A DNA stretch of 64,000 nt from Aquamicrobium lusatiense (GTDB taxonomy: Bacteria > Pseudomonadota > Alphaproteobacteria > Rhizobiales > Rhizobiaceae): the NCBI RefSeq assembly GCF_014201615.1, contig NZ_JACHEU010000001.1:2499631-2563630 (forward strand). The letters run 5' to 3'. Position numbers and translations under genes: made by a program. The notes beneath the pieces are model-generated. The model saw only the letters and a program-made list of their open reading frames with translations, was not told the DNA's origin and ran no database searches. This document shows, in pieces, positions 11,382 through 20,026 of this stretch; the first letter of the stretch is position 1; every line of letters starts with the position of its first letter.

Positions 11382-11423
11382 GCTTGAGCAGGAGGCGTCA
11401 GTCAGAACGCCTCCTGCTCAAGC
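11382..11423. terminator. 17-bp perfect inverted repeat between convergent sixA and ABC-F genes
   Basis: GCTTGAGCAGGAGGCGT (11382-11398) and its exact complement (11407-11423) flank an 8-nt loop, beginning directly after the sixA stop. The sequence then runs into ATGTTTTCC. This is the strongest hairpin in the window and a likely terminator for sixA, perhaps in both directions. The arms are long enough that a small dispersed repeat is also possible. Confidence 0.6.
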
Positions 11424-11450
11424 ATGTTTTCCTTGCCGCATTTGTGCTAC

Positions 11451-11470
11451 GTCAGACGATCCCGTCTGAC
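11451..11470. terminator. Second hairpin downstream of the ABC-F gene
   Basis: GTCAGACG-ATCC-CGTCTGAC, a perfect 8-bp stem with a tetraloop, 11 nt beyond the stop of the minus-strand ABC-F gene. It probably acts with the larger inverted repeat as the terminator set between the convergent genes. Confidence 0.45.
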
Positions 11471-11481
11471 TGCAAAATGCT

Positions 11482-13359
11482 CTATTCGGCAATGCCCGCT
11501 TCATATTCGGCAGACATTTCCAGCCAGCGCTCTTCATGCCCACTGAGCTGTGAAGCAAGCTCCGAACGCTCCTTGGCCAGTTTTGTGGCGCGGGCCGCGT
11601 CTTTCTCGTAGAGAGCCGGATCGGCCAACTCGTCCTCGATCCCGTCGATGCGCTTGCGCAGCCGATCCATCAGGCCTTCGGTAGCCCTGATCTGCTTGGC
11701 CAGCGGCTCAAGCGCCGCGCGGCGCTGCGCGGCCTCGCGGCGGCGATCAGCCTTGTTCGCCTTTTCGGCCTCGCGCTTTTCGCGGCGGTCGGCAGGCTGG
11801 CCCGTGACGATGGTCTTGTAGTCGTCGAGGTCGCCGTCGAAAGGCTCGACCCGGCCATCCTTGACCAGCCACAGGCGATCAACCGTCGCTTCAAGCAGAT
11901 GGCGGTCGTGGCTGACGAGGATGACGGCACCGGGGAAATCGTTCAGCGCGTGAATCAGCGCCTCGCGGCTGTCGATGTCGAGATGGTTGGTCGGCTCGTC
12001 GAGGATGAACAGGTTGGGGCCCTCAAAGGCGGCAAGCCCCATCAGAAGCCGCGCCTTCTCGCCGCCGGAGAGATCCTTGGCTGCAGTGTTCATCTTCTCG
12101 GTTGCAAGACCGAACTGGGCGACGCGCGCCCTCACCTTCGCCTCCGGCGCATCCGGCATCAGCCGCCGCACATGCTCATAGGCGTTTTCCTCCGGCCGCA
12201 GATCGTCCATCTGGTGCTGGGCGAAGATCGATACTTTCAGGCCCGGCGCAATGGTGATCGTGCCCGCTTCCGGCGGCAGCCTTCCAGCCAGCAGCTTGGC
12301 GAAGGTGGACTTGCCATTGCCGTTGGCGCCCAGAAGCGCGATGCGGTCGTCATTGTCGATGCGCAGCGTCATGCGCTTCAGAACCGGCTTGCCCGGCGTA
12401 TAGCCGACATCGACGCCGGAGAAGGCCACGATGGGCGAGGCCACGGTCTTCTGCGGCTCGGGGAAGGAAAATGGCCGCACCGATTCATCGAGCACCGCGC
12501 CAATCGGCTTCATGCGCTCCAGCGCCTTGATGCGGGACTGCGCCTGCCTTGCCTTGCTGGCCTTGGCGCGGAAGCGATCGATGAAGGATTGCAGATGCTT
12601 GCGGTGCGCCTCCTGCTTGACCCGGCCCTTTTCCTGAAGCTCCCGCTGCTCGGCGAGCTGGCGCTCGAACTGGTCGTAGCCGCCGCGCCAGAAGGTCAGC
12701 TTTTTCTGGTCGAGATGGACGATGGAGTTCACCGCCCGGTTCAGAAGGTCGCGGTCGTGGCTGATGAGCAGCACGGTATGCGGATATTTCGCCACATAGC
12801 TTTCCAGCCACAGCGTGCCTTCCAGATCGAGATAGTTGGTCGGCTCATCGAGAAGCAGCAGATCCGGTTCCGAAAACAGCACCGCAGCTAGCGCCACGCG
12901 CATGCGCCAGCCACCGGAAAACGACGACGCCGGGCGCTTCTGCGCTTCTTCGTCGAAACCGAGCCCGGACAGGATGGTCGCCGCGCGCGCTTCGGCCGTA
13001 TGCGCGTCGATATCTGCGAGACGGATGTGAATTTCGGCGATCCGGTTCGGATCGGTCGCCGTCTTTTCTTCCTCAAGAAGGGCCGCGCGCTCCTTGTCGG
13101 CCTTCAGCACGATCTCGATCAGCGGTTCCTCGGTGCCCGGAGCTTCCTGCGCGACCTGGCCGATGCGCGTGTTCTTCGGCATCGAAACATTGCCGGTTTC
13201 GGAGGCGAGATCGCCGGTGATGGCGCGAAACAGCGTTGTCTTGCCGGTGCCGTTGCGTCCCACCAGACCGGCCTTGCTTCCTGCCGGAAGGGTCAGCGAG
13301 GCGTGGTCGAGCAGCAGGCGGCCGGCAATACGCAGCGAAAGGTCATTTATGATCAACAT
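11482..13359 (-). CDS. ABC-F family ATP-binding protein (Uup/YheS-like)
   Basis: Soluble tandem ATPase of 625 aa without membrane segments. The first cassette has Walker A GLVGRNGTGKTTL, signature FSGGWRMR and Walker B DLLLLDEPTNYLD; the second has GANGNGKSTF, LSGGEKARLLMG and NLFILDEPTNHLD. Between them lies the ABC-F interdomain linker rich in Arg, Lys and Gln (about residues 230-300). The C-terminus after residue 520 is a charged coiled coil. ABC-F proteins act on the ribosome (translation factors, Uup in 50S assembly or transposon excision). The exact subgroup cannot be fixed here; the C-terminal coiled coil fits YheS/Uup. Confidence 0.9.
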   Translation of the reverse strand: MLIINDLSLRIAGRLLLDHASLTLPAGSKAGLVGRNGTGKTTLFRAITGDLASETGNVSMPKNTRIGQVAQEAPGTEEPLIEIVLKADKERAALLEEEKTATDPNRIAEIHIRLADIDAHTAEARAATILSGLGFDEEAQKRPASSFSGGWRMRVALAAVLFSEPDLLLLDEPTNYLDLEGTLWLESYVAKYPHTVLLISHDRDLLNRAVNSIVHLDQKKLTFWRGGYDQFERQLAEQRELQEKGRVKQEAHRKHLQSFIDRFRAKASKARQAQSRIKALERMKPIGAVLDESVRPFSFPEPQKTVASPIVAFSGVDVGYTPGKPVLKRMTLRIDNDDRIALLGANGNGKSTFAKLLAGRLPPEAGTITIAPGLKVSIFAQHQMDDLRPEENAYEHVRRLMPDAPEAKVRARVAQFGLATEKMNTAAKDLSGGEKARLLMGLAAFEGPNLFILDEPTNHLDIDSREALIHALNDFPGAVILVSHDRHLLEATVDRLWLVKDGRVEPFDGDLDDYKTIVTGQPADRREKREAEKANKADRRREAAQRRAALEPLAKQIRATEGLMDRLRKRIDGIEDELADPALYEKDAARATKLAKERSELASQLSGHEERWLEMSAEYEAGIAE

Positions 13360-13419
13360 GGTGGCGCGTTTTGGCCCGCCTTTACGCCAATGGCAAGGCC
13401 GAAAGCGCGATCCGTCCGC

Positions 13420-13932
13420 TCAGGCGTAGGCCCTGCCCTCTTCGGTGCGCTGGAAATAGACGAGATCCAGAACCACGGAAGGCTGGCCGAGCATCGTCAG
13501 GATGGCATGCGCCTGCCCGCGATGATGGGTCTGGTGGTTGAACACATGCCCGAGCGCCGGCGACAGTCGCTGCGAGATGGTGCGCACATCGGTGACGGTG
13601 ATGTAGGTAAAGCGGCCGGCCAGCCCTTCAGGCGTCATGCCGCCGATCCAGTCGACAATCCGGGCATCCTCAGCCTGCCGGGCTTCCCGCAGTAACGAAA
13701 GCTCCCTGTGCAGAATGGTGTCCAGCTTTGCGGGTGCGTCGCCCTCGCCTGTAAAGCGTTTCATCCAGATCCGGTCGGCGACCAGAATATGGTTGAGCGT
13801 GCCCATGAGCGAGCCGAATGCGGCACCGACATCGCGCTGGAATTCATCTTCGCTCAGCTCGCTGGCGGCATCGTAGATGCGGGCGTTGGCCCACCGGTTG
13901 TAGGCCGCAAACATCATGAAATGCTGCTTCAT
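13420..13932 (-). CDS. DinB family protein (putative metal-dependent hydrolase/thiol transferase fold)
   Basis: 170-aa four-helix DinB/YfiT-type protein. It begins with the characteristic YNRWANARIYDAA helix and has the three metal-binding His positions expected of the fold: one in LNHILVADRIW and two in FNHQTHHRGQAHAIL. The C-terminus (LDLVYFQRTEEGRAYA) also fits. Members bind Zn or Ni and some are thiol S-transferases; no substrate can be assigned. It stands 60 nt upstream of the ABC-F gene on the same strand and may share its transcript. Confidence 0.85.
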   Translation of the reverse strand: MKQHFMMFAAYNRWANARIYDAASELSEDEFQRDVGAAFGSLMGTLNHILVADRIWMKRFTGEGDAPAKLDTILHRELSLLREARQAEDARIVDWIGGMTPEGLAGRFTYITVTDVRTISQRLSPALGHVFNHQTHHRGQAHAILTMLGQPSVVLDLVYFQRTEEGRAYA

Positions 13933-14009
13933 GGAATTTCTCCCGCCAATTTGCCCTTAGACCACTAACGCCGCCGCGGCTTGCCGCCAAGCTCTCGTAT
14001 CTCACACAC

Positions 14010-14038
14010 TTGGCAATAGGCAGGCTGACCTGTATAGA
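14010..14038 (+). promoter_or_regulatory. Sigma-70-type promoter of ndk
   Basis: TTGGCA at 14010-14015 and TATAGA at 14033-14038 with a 17-nt spacer, about 40 nt ahead of the ndk ATG. AAGGAAG lies at the expected Shine-Dalgarno distance. This is the best-looking housekeeping promoter in the window. Confidence 0.6.
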
Positions 14039-14076
14039 GCGCGCCACACTTCAATCCCAATTTACAAGGAAGACCC

Positions 14077-14499
14077 ATGGCGCTCGAACGCACTTTCTCC
14101 ATGATCAAGCCGGATGCCACCCGCCGCAACCTGACCGGCGCCATCACCAAGGCGCTTGAAGAGGCCGGCCTGCGCGTCGTCGCGTCCCGCCGCGTGTGGA
14201 TGAGCCGCCGCGAAGCCGAGGGCTTCTATGCCGTGCACAAGGAACGCCCCTTCTTCGGCGAGCTGGTCGACTCCATGACCGCCGGCCCGACCATCGTTCA
14301 GGTGCTGGAAGGCGAGAACGCCATCGCCCGCAACCGCGAAGTGATGGGCGCCACCAATCCGGCTGACGCTGCCGAGGGCACCATCCGCAAGACCTTCGCC
14401 CTTTCGATCGGCGAAAACTCCGTGCATGGCTCGGATGCGCCCGAGACCGCTGCGCAGGAGATCAAATACTGGTTCTCCGACACCGAGATCGTTGGCTGA
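14077..14499 (+). CDS. ndk: Nucleoside diphosphate kinase
   Basis: Balances NTP and dNTP pools by phosphate transfer through a phosphohistidine. The product is 140 aa, the usual length. It shows [15 protein letters not shown], the RPFF...[14 protein letters not shown] segment, the [16 protein letters not shown] nucleotide loop and the active-site His at about residue 117 in NSVHGSD. It is a single-gene transcript with its own promoter and a strong intrinsic terminator. Codon use is strongly biased toward C- and G-ending codons, consistent with high expression. Confidence 0.98.
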   Translation: MALERTFSMIKPDATRRNLTGAITKALEEAGLRVVASRRVWMSRREAEGFYAVHKERPFFGELVDSMTAGPTIVQVLEGENAIARNREVMGATNPADAAEGTIRKTFALSIGENSVHGSDAPETAAQEIKYWFSDTEIVG

Positions 14500-14513
14500 T
14501 TTCAGCCAGCCGC

Positions 14514-14543
14514 AAAAAAGCCGGGGCATGCCCCGGCTTTTTT
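14514..14543 (+). terminator. Intrinsic terminator of ndk
   Basis: GCCGGGGC-AT-GCCCCGGC stem flanked by six A on the left and six T on the right, so it can work in both directions. It lies 15 nt after the ndk stop and also faces the 3' end of the convergent YbaY/META gene at 14559. Confidence 0.92.
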
Positions 14544-14558
14544 AGTTTGGGAGAGAGG

Positions 14559-15305
14559 TTACGCACCCTTTTTGAAGCGCAGCACTTCCTTGCCGCCGGA
14601 ATCCTTCAGGACCAGTTGCCCGTCGTCGATGGCGTAGGCCTTCACTTCGCCCAGTGCATCGAAATAAGCCCGCTCGGCCTTCATGCGCGCCGGCTCGCAA
14701 GCCATCTGGGTGGCGCCTATCTGGCTCAGCGAAATCGCCTCACCGTCAATCTTGGCTCCGCCGAAATAACCGTTGCAAGGCCCGCGCCCGCCTGCGCGGT
14801 CCTCGTTGTCGATGGAAAATGTCACAGGGTTGTCTGGCAGTTCTCCGAAGCCTTCGATTGATACCAGCGTCCATTCCACGCCGTGAAGCGCGTCAGTGGT
14901 ATGCCGGGCGATCCTCTTCACGAGAATGGTCTGCGCTTCGCTGGTCAGCGGATCCACCCCATGGTGCGTGTCGTTGATGAACCAGAGTTCGCCATCGACC
15001 GTGATGCGCGCCTGAAGCGCATAGGTCATGTTCTTTGTGATCTTCGAATCGTCGAACCTGATTTCGAACTTCACCGGCACCTGCCCGGCAGGCGAAATCT
15101 CCTGCTCACCGATCACGTCCGCCGATGCATCCATTCGCGACACATCCGCCAGCTGAACCGACACGACCGCATTCTCCGGCAGGGCCATGCGCTCACGGTA
15201 AAGAACCTCACCCGAAATCACCCTTTCGGCGGCGAATGCGGGATTTGAAACAGCAACGAGCCCGGCCACAGGCACCAGTCCCAGCAAAATCAGTTTCTTC
15301 AGCAT
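14559..15305 (-). CDS. Exported YbaY-like plus META (HslJ) two-domain protein
   Basis: 248-aa exported protein. Residues 1-25 form a signal peptide ending AFA-AE. Residues about 28-130 resemble the YbaY domain (ISGEVLYRERMALPENAVVSV...ADVIGEQEI), and residues about 140-245 form a META/HslJ domain with WTLVSIEGF, the RGPCNGYFGG turn and the QMACEPARM motif. Homologues are often annotated as YbaY lipoproteins, but no lipobox cysteine is visible near this signal peptide, so it is probably a soluble periplasmic protein. The function is unknown; META proteins are linked to stress or motility. It is monocistronic between the ndk terminator and moaE. Confidence 0.8.
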   Translation of the reverse strand: MLKKLILLGLVPVAGLVAVSNPAFAAERVISGEVLYRERMALPENAVVSVQLADVSRMDASADVIGEQEISPAGQVPVKFEIRFDDSKITKNMTYALQARITVDGELWFINDTHHGVDPLTSEAQTILVKRIARHTTDALHGVEWTLVSIEGFGELPDNPVTFSIDNEDRAGGRGPCNGYFGGAKIDGEAISLSQIGATQMACEPARMKAERAYFDALGEVKAYAIDDGQLVLKDSGGKEVLRFKKGA

Positions 15306-15390
15306 TTCATGTCCTCGTTTCGGGATCCCAAGGGGCCGCAGGAATGAGGAAAAAGCATGGCGCCTCGTAAAACCTGTGGTTGACCAAAGG

Positions 15391-15864
15391 TCACTTGCCC
15401 CACGCGGAAAGTGCTGCTTCGTCGGCTTCTCTGGCCTCTACCCAGTCGCCCTGCGAACCATCCGCGCGATGTTCCTTCTTCCAGAACGGCGCCCGTGATT
15501 TCAGGAAATCCATGATGAATGTCGCAGCCTCGAAGGCCGCCTGCCGGTGCGTGGAAGCGGTGGCGACCAGCACGATATTGTCGCCGGGCTCCATCCTGCC
15601 GTAACGGTGGATGACCGTAACACCCTGAAGCGGCCAGCGCGTGCAGGCCTCGCCGGCGATGCGCTGTATCGCGGCCTCCGCCATGCCGGGATAGTGTTCG
15701 AGTTCCAGTGCCGAAAGCTTGCCCGCCTCATCGCGGCACAGCCCTGTAAAGGTCACGACCGCGCCGATGTCCTTGCGGCCGCGGGAGAGCCCGGCAATCT
15801 CTTCGCCCACATCGAAATCCGCGGTCTGGATGCGGATATGGGGTGTAATGGCAGGCATCGACAT
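15391..15864 (-). CDS. moaE: Molybdopterin synthase catalytic subunit MoaE
   Basis: Large subunit of molybdopterin synthase, which with thiocarboxylated MoaD inserts the dithiolene sulfurs into precursor Z. The product is about 157 aa. It shows IGAVVTFTGLCRDE, LELEHYPGMAEAAI, the VIHRYGRMEPGD strand, HRQAAFEAATFIMD and the active-site lysine region APFWKKE. The frame opens at a TTG at 15867, but ATG 15864 shares one base with the moaD stop (TGATG) and is the better start; ATG 15858 is also possible. It is the last gene of the SDR-uvrC-pgsA-moaD-moaE run. Confidence 0.96.
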   Translation of the reverse strand: MSMPAITPHIRIQTADFDVGEEIAGLSRGRKDIGAVVTFTGLCRDEAGKLSALELEHYPGMAEAAIQRIAGEACTRWPLQGVTVIHRYGRMEPGDNIVLVATASTHRQAAFEAATFIMDFLKSRAPFWKKEHRADGSQGDWVEAREADEAALSAWGK

Positions 15865-16115
15865 CAACCGCCGGTCATCGGCGGGAACAGGGCGATTTCG
15901 TTTGCCCCTGCGATCTTCTCGCCATGGGCGACATGCTCCTGATTGATCGCCACACGGATCACTTCAGGATGCTGGAGGGCGTTCTCATACTCCTCGCCGC
16001 GCTCTCTCAGCCAGCCCAGCAGGTCCGACACGGTTTCCAGCCCGGCCGGAAGATCGACGACCTCCTCCGCCTTGCCGATGCGCTCGCGAACCCATGCAAA
16101 ATAGATGAGCTTCAT
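15864..16115 (-). CDS. moaD: Molybdopterin synthase sulfur carrier subunit MoaD
   Basis: Ubiquitin-like sulfur carrier of 83 aa ending in the required C-terminal Gly-Gly (FPPMTGG), which is adenylated by MoeB and converted to a thiocarboxylate. The N-terminal strand MKLIYFAWVRERIG and the VAINQEHVA segment fit the beta-grasp fold. It lies 3 nt after pgsA and overlaps moaE by one base, so MoaD and MoaE are translationally coupled. Confidence 0.96.
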   Translation of the reverse strand: MKLIYFAWVRERIGKAEEVVDLPAGLETVSDLLGWLRERGEEYENALQHPEVIRVAINQEHVAHGEKIAGANEIALFPPMTGG

Positions 16116-16118
16116 CGC

Positions 16119-16715
16119 CTATTCGTCCACGATGTGCTTCAGGCCAGCCCTGAAATAGTCATAGCCGGTGTAAAGGGTGACGATGGCCGCGATCCACAGC
16201 AGCGCCAGACCCGTTTGCGTCGTGTAGGGGAAGATCTTGTCTCCGGCCGGACCGGCCAGAAGGAACGCGATCGACACCATCTGGATTGTGGTCTTCCATT
16301 TCGCCAGCTGCGTCACCGGCACGCTGACCTTGAGCGCCGCGAGATATTCCCTGAGGCCGGAAACGAGGATTTCGCGGCACAGGATGATGATCGCGGCCCA
16401 CAGAGACCAGCCTGCAATGCCGCCGCGATGATCGGTGTCCGCTGCCAGAAGCAGCAGGCAGGTGGCCACCAGCAGCTTGTCGGCGATCGGATCAAGCATA
16501 CGGCCGATATTGGAGGTCTGCTTCCATGCGCGGGCGAAATAGCCGTCGAAATAATCCGTTATGCTGGCCGCCACGAAAATCGCCAGAGCCGACCATCGGG
16601 CAAAGTCACTCGATTTGAGATGCCCCTCCAGATAAAAACACAATGCGATCAGCGGCACCGCCAGGATGCGGGCGTAGGTCAGCATATTCGGCAGATTGAA
16701 GGCTGGGCTGGCCAT
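16119..16715 (-). CDS. pgsA: CDP-diacylglycerol--glycerol-3-phosphate 3-phosphatidyltransferase
   Basis: Inner-membrane enzyme making phosphatidylglycerol phosphate, the committed step to PG and cardiolipin. The product is about 198 aa with several hydrophobic segments. The CDP-alcohol phosphotransferase signature DG-x2-AR-x8-G-x3-D-x3-D is intact from DYFDGYFARAW to GRMLDPIADK. The N-terminus NLPNMLTYARILAVPLI is typical. ATG 16715 (MASPAF) is chosen over an upstream TTG. It sits 123 nt after uvrC and 3 nt before moaD. Confidence 0.95.
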   Translation of the reverse strand: MASPAFNLPNMLTYARILAVPLIALCFYLEGHLKSSDFARWSALAIFVAASITDYFDGYFARAWKQTSNIGRMLDPIADKLLVATCLLLLAADTDHRGGIAGWSLWAAIIILCREILVSGLREYLAALKVSVPVTQLAKWKTTIQMVSIAFLLAGPAGDKIFPYTTQTGLALLWIAAIVTLYTGYDYFRAGLKHIVDE

Positions 16716-16838
16716 GTTAAGCGCACTCGTCACAAGCAAATCGGATGGATTGACGCATAGTCAAATCAGAACGCAGTCATATGGGCAACCATCGAAAGCC
16801 CTCAGCACGGCAAAACCATGACCTTTCCCTGATCTGGC

Positions 16839-18851
16839 CTAGCCATTGTCATGGAAGTGGTCATAGACTAGTTGCGCGACACGCTCCGAAATTCCCTCCA
16901 CCTCCATGAGGTCTTCCATCGCCGCGCGGCCGACCGCTTTCGCGGTGCCGAAGTGATGCAGCAGCGCGCGTTTGCGGGTCGGTCCGATTCCCGCGATCTC
17001 ATCTAGCGGGCTCGCCACCATTTCCTTCTTGCGGCGTGCGCGGTGCGAGCCGATGGCGAAGCGGTGCGCTTCGTCGCGCAGCCGCTGCACGAAATAAAGA
17101 ACCGGATCACGCACCGGCAACGTGAACGGCGCTTTGCCCAGAGCGAAAAAGCGTTCGCGGCCTGCCTCACGGTCCTGCCCCTTGGCAACACCAATGGCGA
17201 CGACGCGGTCCTCGACGCCGAGATCGGCCAGAATCTGGCGCACCGCCGTCATCTGCCCCTGCCCGCCATCGATCAGGATGACGTCCGGCCACGCCGGGAA
17301 CCCTTGCGCATCCTCGACGGCGTCCGAATCCTCGTCGGAATGATCCCTGATCAGCCTCGAAAAGCGCCGCTCCATCACCTCGCGCATCATGCCGAAATCG
17401 TCGCCGGGCGTGATGGTCGTCGAGCGGATGTTGAACTTGCGGTACTGGTTCTTCACGAAACCTTCCGGACCGGCAACGATCATCGCGCCAACCGCATTTG
17501 TGCCCATGATGTGCGAGTTGTCATAGACCTCGATGCGAGTCGGAGCTTTCTCCAGACCGAAGGTCGCCGCGAATCCCTCCAGCAGGCGCGCCTGCGTGGA
17601 GGTCTCGGCCAGACGCCGCCCCAGAGCCTCGCGCGCATTCTGCAAAGCATGATCGGTCAGGTCCTTCTTCTCGCCACGCACCGGCACGGAAACCGAAACC
17701 TTCCGCCCTGCCCGGGCGGTAAGCGCTTCAGCCAGAAGCTCCGCTTCCTCGATCGCGTGCGAGAGAAGAATGGCGCGGGGCGTCGGCTTGTCGTCGTAGA
17801 ACTGCGCGAGGAACGAGCCAAGCACCTCTCCCGCCTCAAGCGCGGGGTCCGCCTTGGGGAAATAGGCGCGGTTGCCCCAGTTCTGGCCGGTGCGGAAGAA
17901 AAACACCTGTATGCAGTTCTGCCCGCCCTCCTGATGGATGGCGAAGACGTCCGCCTCCTCCACCGATTGCGGATTGATGCCCTGATGGCTCTGGACATGC
18001 GACAATGCCGCGAGGCGGTCCCGGTAGATGGCGGCATGCTCGAAATCGAGATTGTCCGAGGCGCGCTGCATGGCCTCCGCAATCTCGGCTTTCACCTTCT
18101 GGCTGCGGCCGGAAAGGAAATTTTGAGTTTCCGATACCAGCGCCGCATAATCTTCCGCCGAAATCTCGCCGGTGCAGGGCGCAGCGCACCGCTTGATCTG
18201 GAACAGCAGACATGGGCGGGTGCGGTTCTCGTAGAAAGAATCGGTACAACTCCTGAGCAGAAAGGCGCGCTGCAGCGAATTGATTGTGCGGCCCACGGCC
18301 TGCGCCGATGCGAAGGGGCCGTAGTAATCGCCCTTACGGGAGCGCGCGCCACGGTGCTTGTAAATTCCCGGAGACGGATGATCGGACGTCAGCAGAATGT
18401 ACGGAAAAGATTTGTCGTCCCGCATCAGGACGTTAAATCTTGGCCGCAACCTCTTGATAAGATTGGCTTCAAGAAGAAGAGCTTCTGTCTCCGTGCGGGT
18501 GACGACGAATTCCATGCGGGCCGTTTCGCGCACCATCCGGCCGATGCGGTTGGTGTGGAAGCGGCCTTGCGCATATTGCGTCACGCGCTTCTTCAGGCTG
18601 CGGGCCTTGCCAACATAAAGCACGTCGCCTGCCGCATTCATCATGCGATAGACGCCGGGCGCGTTGGGCAGACGCTTGACCAGTTCCTGGATGACTTCGG
18701 CGCCGGTCCTGCCCTCGTTGTGGTCTTTTTCGAGATCGATCCCGGTGAACGAAACGTCCGGAACGGCCCCCGCCGGCTGCTCGACGATGTCGTCATCCGG
18801 TTCGGCGTCAGGCATGTCCAGCGCCGCGCCACCCTTGCGCGCTGCACTCAT
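16839..18851 (-). CDS. uvrC: Excinuclease ABC subunit C
   Basis: Dual-incision nuclease of nucleotide excision repair, acting in the UvrB-DNA complex. The product is 670 aa, with an acidic N-terminal extension of about 50 residues before the GIY-YIG domain (APGVYRMM...[15 protein letters not shown]), a cysteine cluster ([17 protein letters not shown]), a UVR helix pair that contacts UvrB ([15 protein letters not shown]), the RNase H-like nuclease with the ILIDGGQGQ motif, and C-terminal helix-hairpin-helix motifs ([13 protein letters not shown] and [13 protein letters not shown]). The start overlaps the SDR stop by 4 nt (ATGA). Confidence 0.97.
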   Translation of the reverse strand: MSAARKGGAALDMPDAEPDDDIVEQPAGAVPDVSFTGIDLEKDHNEGRTGAEVIQELVKRLPNAPGVYRMMNAAGDVLYVGKARSLKKRVTQYAQGRFHTNRIGRMVRETARMEFVVTRTETEALLLEANLIKRLRPRFNVLMRDDKSFPYILLTSDHPSPGIYKHRGARSRKGDYYGPFASAQAVGRTINSLQRAFLLRSCTDSFYENRTRPCLLFQIKRCAAPCTGEISAEDYAALVSETQNFLSGRSQKVKAEIAEAMQRASDNLDFEHAAIYRDRLAALSHVQSHQGINPQSVEEADVFAIHQEGGQNCIQVFFFRTGQNWGNRAYFPKADPALEAGEVLGSFLAQFYDDKPTPRAILLSHAIEEAELLAEALTARAGRKVSVSVPVRGEKKDLTDHALQNAREALGRRLAETSTQARLLEGFAATFGLEKAPTRIEVYDNSHIMGTNAVGAMIVAGPEGFVKNQYRKFNIRSTTITPGDDFGMMREVMERRFSRLIRDHSDEDSDAVEDAQGFPAWPDVILIDGGQGQMTAVRQILADLGVEDRVVAIGVAKGQDREAGRERFFALGKAPFTLPVRDPVLYFVQRLRDEAHRFAIGSHRARRKKEMVASPLDEIAGIGPTRKRALLHHFGTAKAVGRAAMEDLMEVEGISERVAQLVYDHFHDNG

Positions 18852-19612
18852 TCCACGACGTCCGCGATATCCGGCGTCTGCCAGGCCAGATGCTGGCCGC
18901 CATCAAGCGCGATCATCTGGCCGGTCACCGAACGGGCCTCCCACAGATAGCGGATCGTTGCGCCAAACTCGGCAAGCTCCGGTCCCCGCCCCAGAAGAAG
19001 GGCATCGACCTGCTGGCGAAAATCGGCTTCCTCCTGCCGGGCATTGCGCAGCGTCGGGCCGGGGCCGATTGCATTGACGCGAACACGCGGCGCAAGCGCC
19101 TGCGCCATGGTGCGGGTCGCGGTCCACAGGGCCGACTTGGAAAGCGTGTAGGAGAAATAGCGCGGCGACAGACGCCAGACCCGCTGATCGATGATGTTCA
19201 CCACCAGCCCATCCTCGTTTTCCGGGAGGCTTTCGGCCATCTTCCGCGACAGCAGAACGGGGGTCTTGAGGTGAATTGAAAAATGGTCGTCCCAGAGCTG
19301 CCAGTCAAAATCGAGAACGGAATCATTTTCGAACAGCGAGGCATTGTTGACGAGAAGCTGCACCGGACCGAGCGCCTGCTGAACTTTGTCGAACAATTCG
19401 CCCGCCTGCACAGGATTCGTGAGATCCGTATCGAAAACGGCAGCCTTGCCACCGCGCTCGCTGATCTGGGCAGCCAGTTCGCTGGCTTCGCCGGAAGAAC
19501 TGTGGCCATGGATGGCAACAGCAAAGCCGTGAGCGGCCAGGTCTTCCACGATAGCCCGGCCGATCCGTTTTGCGCCGCCCGTTACCAGAGCTGTTATGGC
19601 TGGCTTGGCCAT
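18848..19612 (-). CDS. Short-chain dehydrogenase/reductase of the pteridine reductase (PTR1/FolM) type
   Basis: NAD(P)H-dependent reductase of 254 aa. The nucleotide motif is [20 protein letters not shown] follows at the position where NADPH-binding PTR1 enzymes have a similar IH-x-x-x-S stretch, and NNASLF matches the NNASSF motif of that group. The usual SDR catalytic Ser is replaced by Asp142, 13 residues before Tyr155 of YTLSK (Lys159), which is the Asp-Tyr-Lys set of PTR1 and FolM. A role in reducing dihydrobiopterin, dihydromonapterin or folate is therefore favoured over a generic SDR. It is first in the run leading to uvrC, pgsA and moaDE. Confidence 0.8.
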   Translation of the reverse strand: MAKPAITALVTGGAKRIGRAIVEDLAAHGFAVAIHGHSSSGEASELAAQISERGGKAAVFDTDLTNPVQAGELFDKVQQALGPVQLLVNNASLFENDSVLDFDWQLWDDHFSIHLKTPVLLSRKMAESLPENEDGLVVNIIDQRVWRLSPRYFSYTLSKSALWTATRTMAQALAPRVRVNAIGPGPTLRNARQEEADFRQQVDALLLGRGPELAEFGATIRYLWEARSVTGQMIALDGGQHLAWQTPDIADVVE

Positions 19613-20026
19613 GTATATCGATTCCCGTTCTTTTCAGTGCGGTCGCCACCGTCAGCCGCCCACCGTAATCTCCGGTCGGCGTTCAGACTCTGTTTGCGCC
19701 TTGGGCGGGATTGTGGCAGAAACGCTCGCAGTGCTGTCGAATTGCGGGCCGGCAAACCTTTCCGCAGCCCAATATAGGTCCGCCAACGCCTTGAACCAAG
19801 TGCGTTTCACCGGATAAGCACCCTTCTCCTGACAAATTCTGTTGCACGATTGCAACGCCCCCTTTCGGCCTCATTTGCGCCGGGGAATCACCTAATTTCA
19901 GGTTCTCTTCCGCCGCATTTGGGAAGGAAATTTCGGAACCGATGAGCGGCGGGATCATTTCCTCCCAAGACAGACCACGCCCTCACGTCAGGAAAGCCAG
20001 TGTGTGTGGCTGAAGGAGTAATGACC
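19613..20026. other. 414-nt intergenic region, SDR/omp25 divergent
   Basis: Divergent leader between the SDR gene and the porin. It holds a possible small minus-strand ORF (19652-19810), a perfect inverted repeat GTTGCA-CGAT-TGCAAC (19841-19856), and the porin Shine-Dalgarno site AAGGAG at 20013-20018, 8 nt before ATG 20027. No clear -35/-10 pair could be fixed. Confidence 0.5.
19652..19810 (-). CDS. Possible small protein upstream of the SDR gene
   Basis: Short open frame from GTG 19810 (VKRTWFKALADLYWAAERF...), about 52 aa, ending 39 nt before the SDR start on the same strand. An AAGGG stretch lies about 10 nt before the GTG. The third codon position is moderately GC-rich, and the N-terminal half is an amphipathic aromatic helix; the C-terminal half is Pro/Glu/Arg-rich. 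No family is recognised. It could equally be untranslated leader of the SDR-uvrC operon, so confidence is low. Confidence 0.3.
   Translation of the reverse strand: MKRTWFKALADLYWAAERFAGPQFDSTASVSATIPPKAQTESERRPEITVGG

Noticed and set aside
17043..18950. 635-codon plus-strand ORF opposite uvrC
   Set aside because: Shadow of uvrC; high Arg/His content and no recognisable domain.
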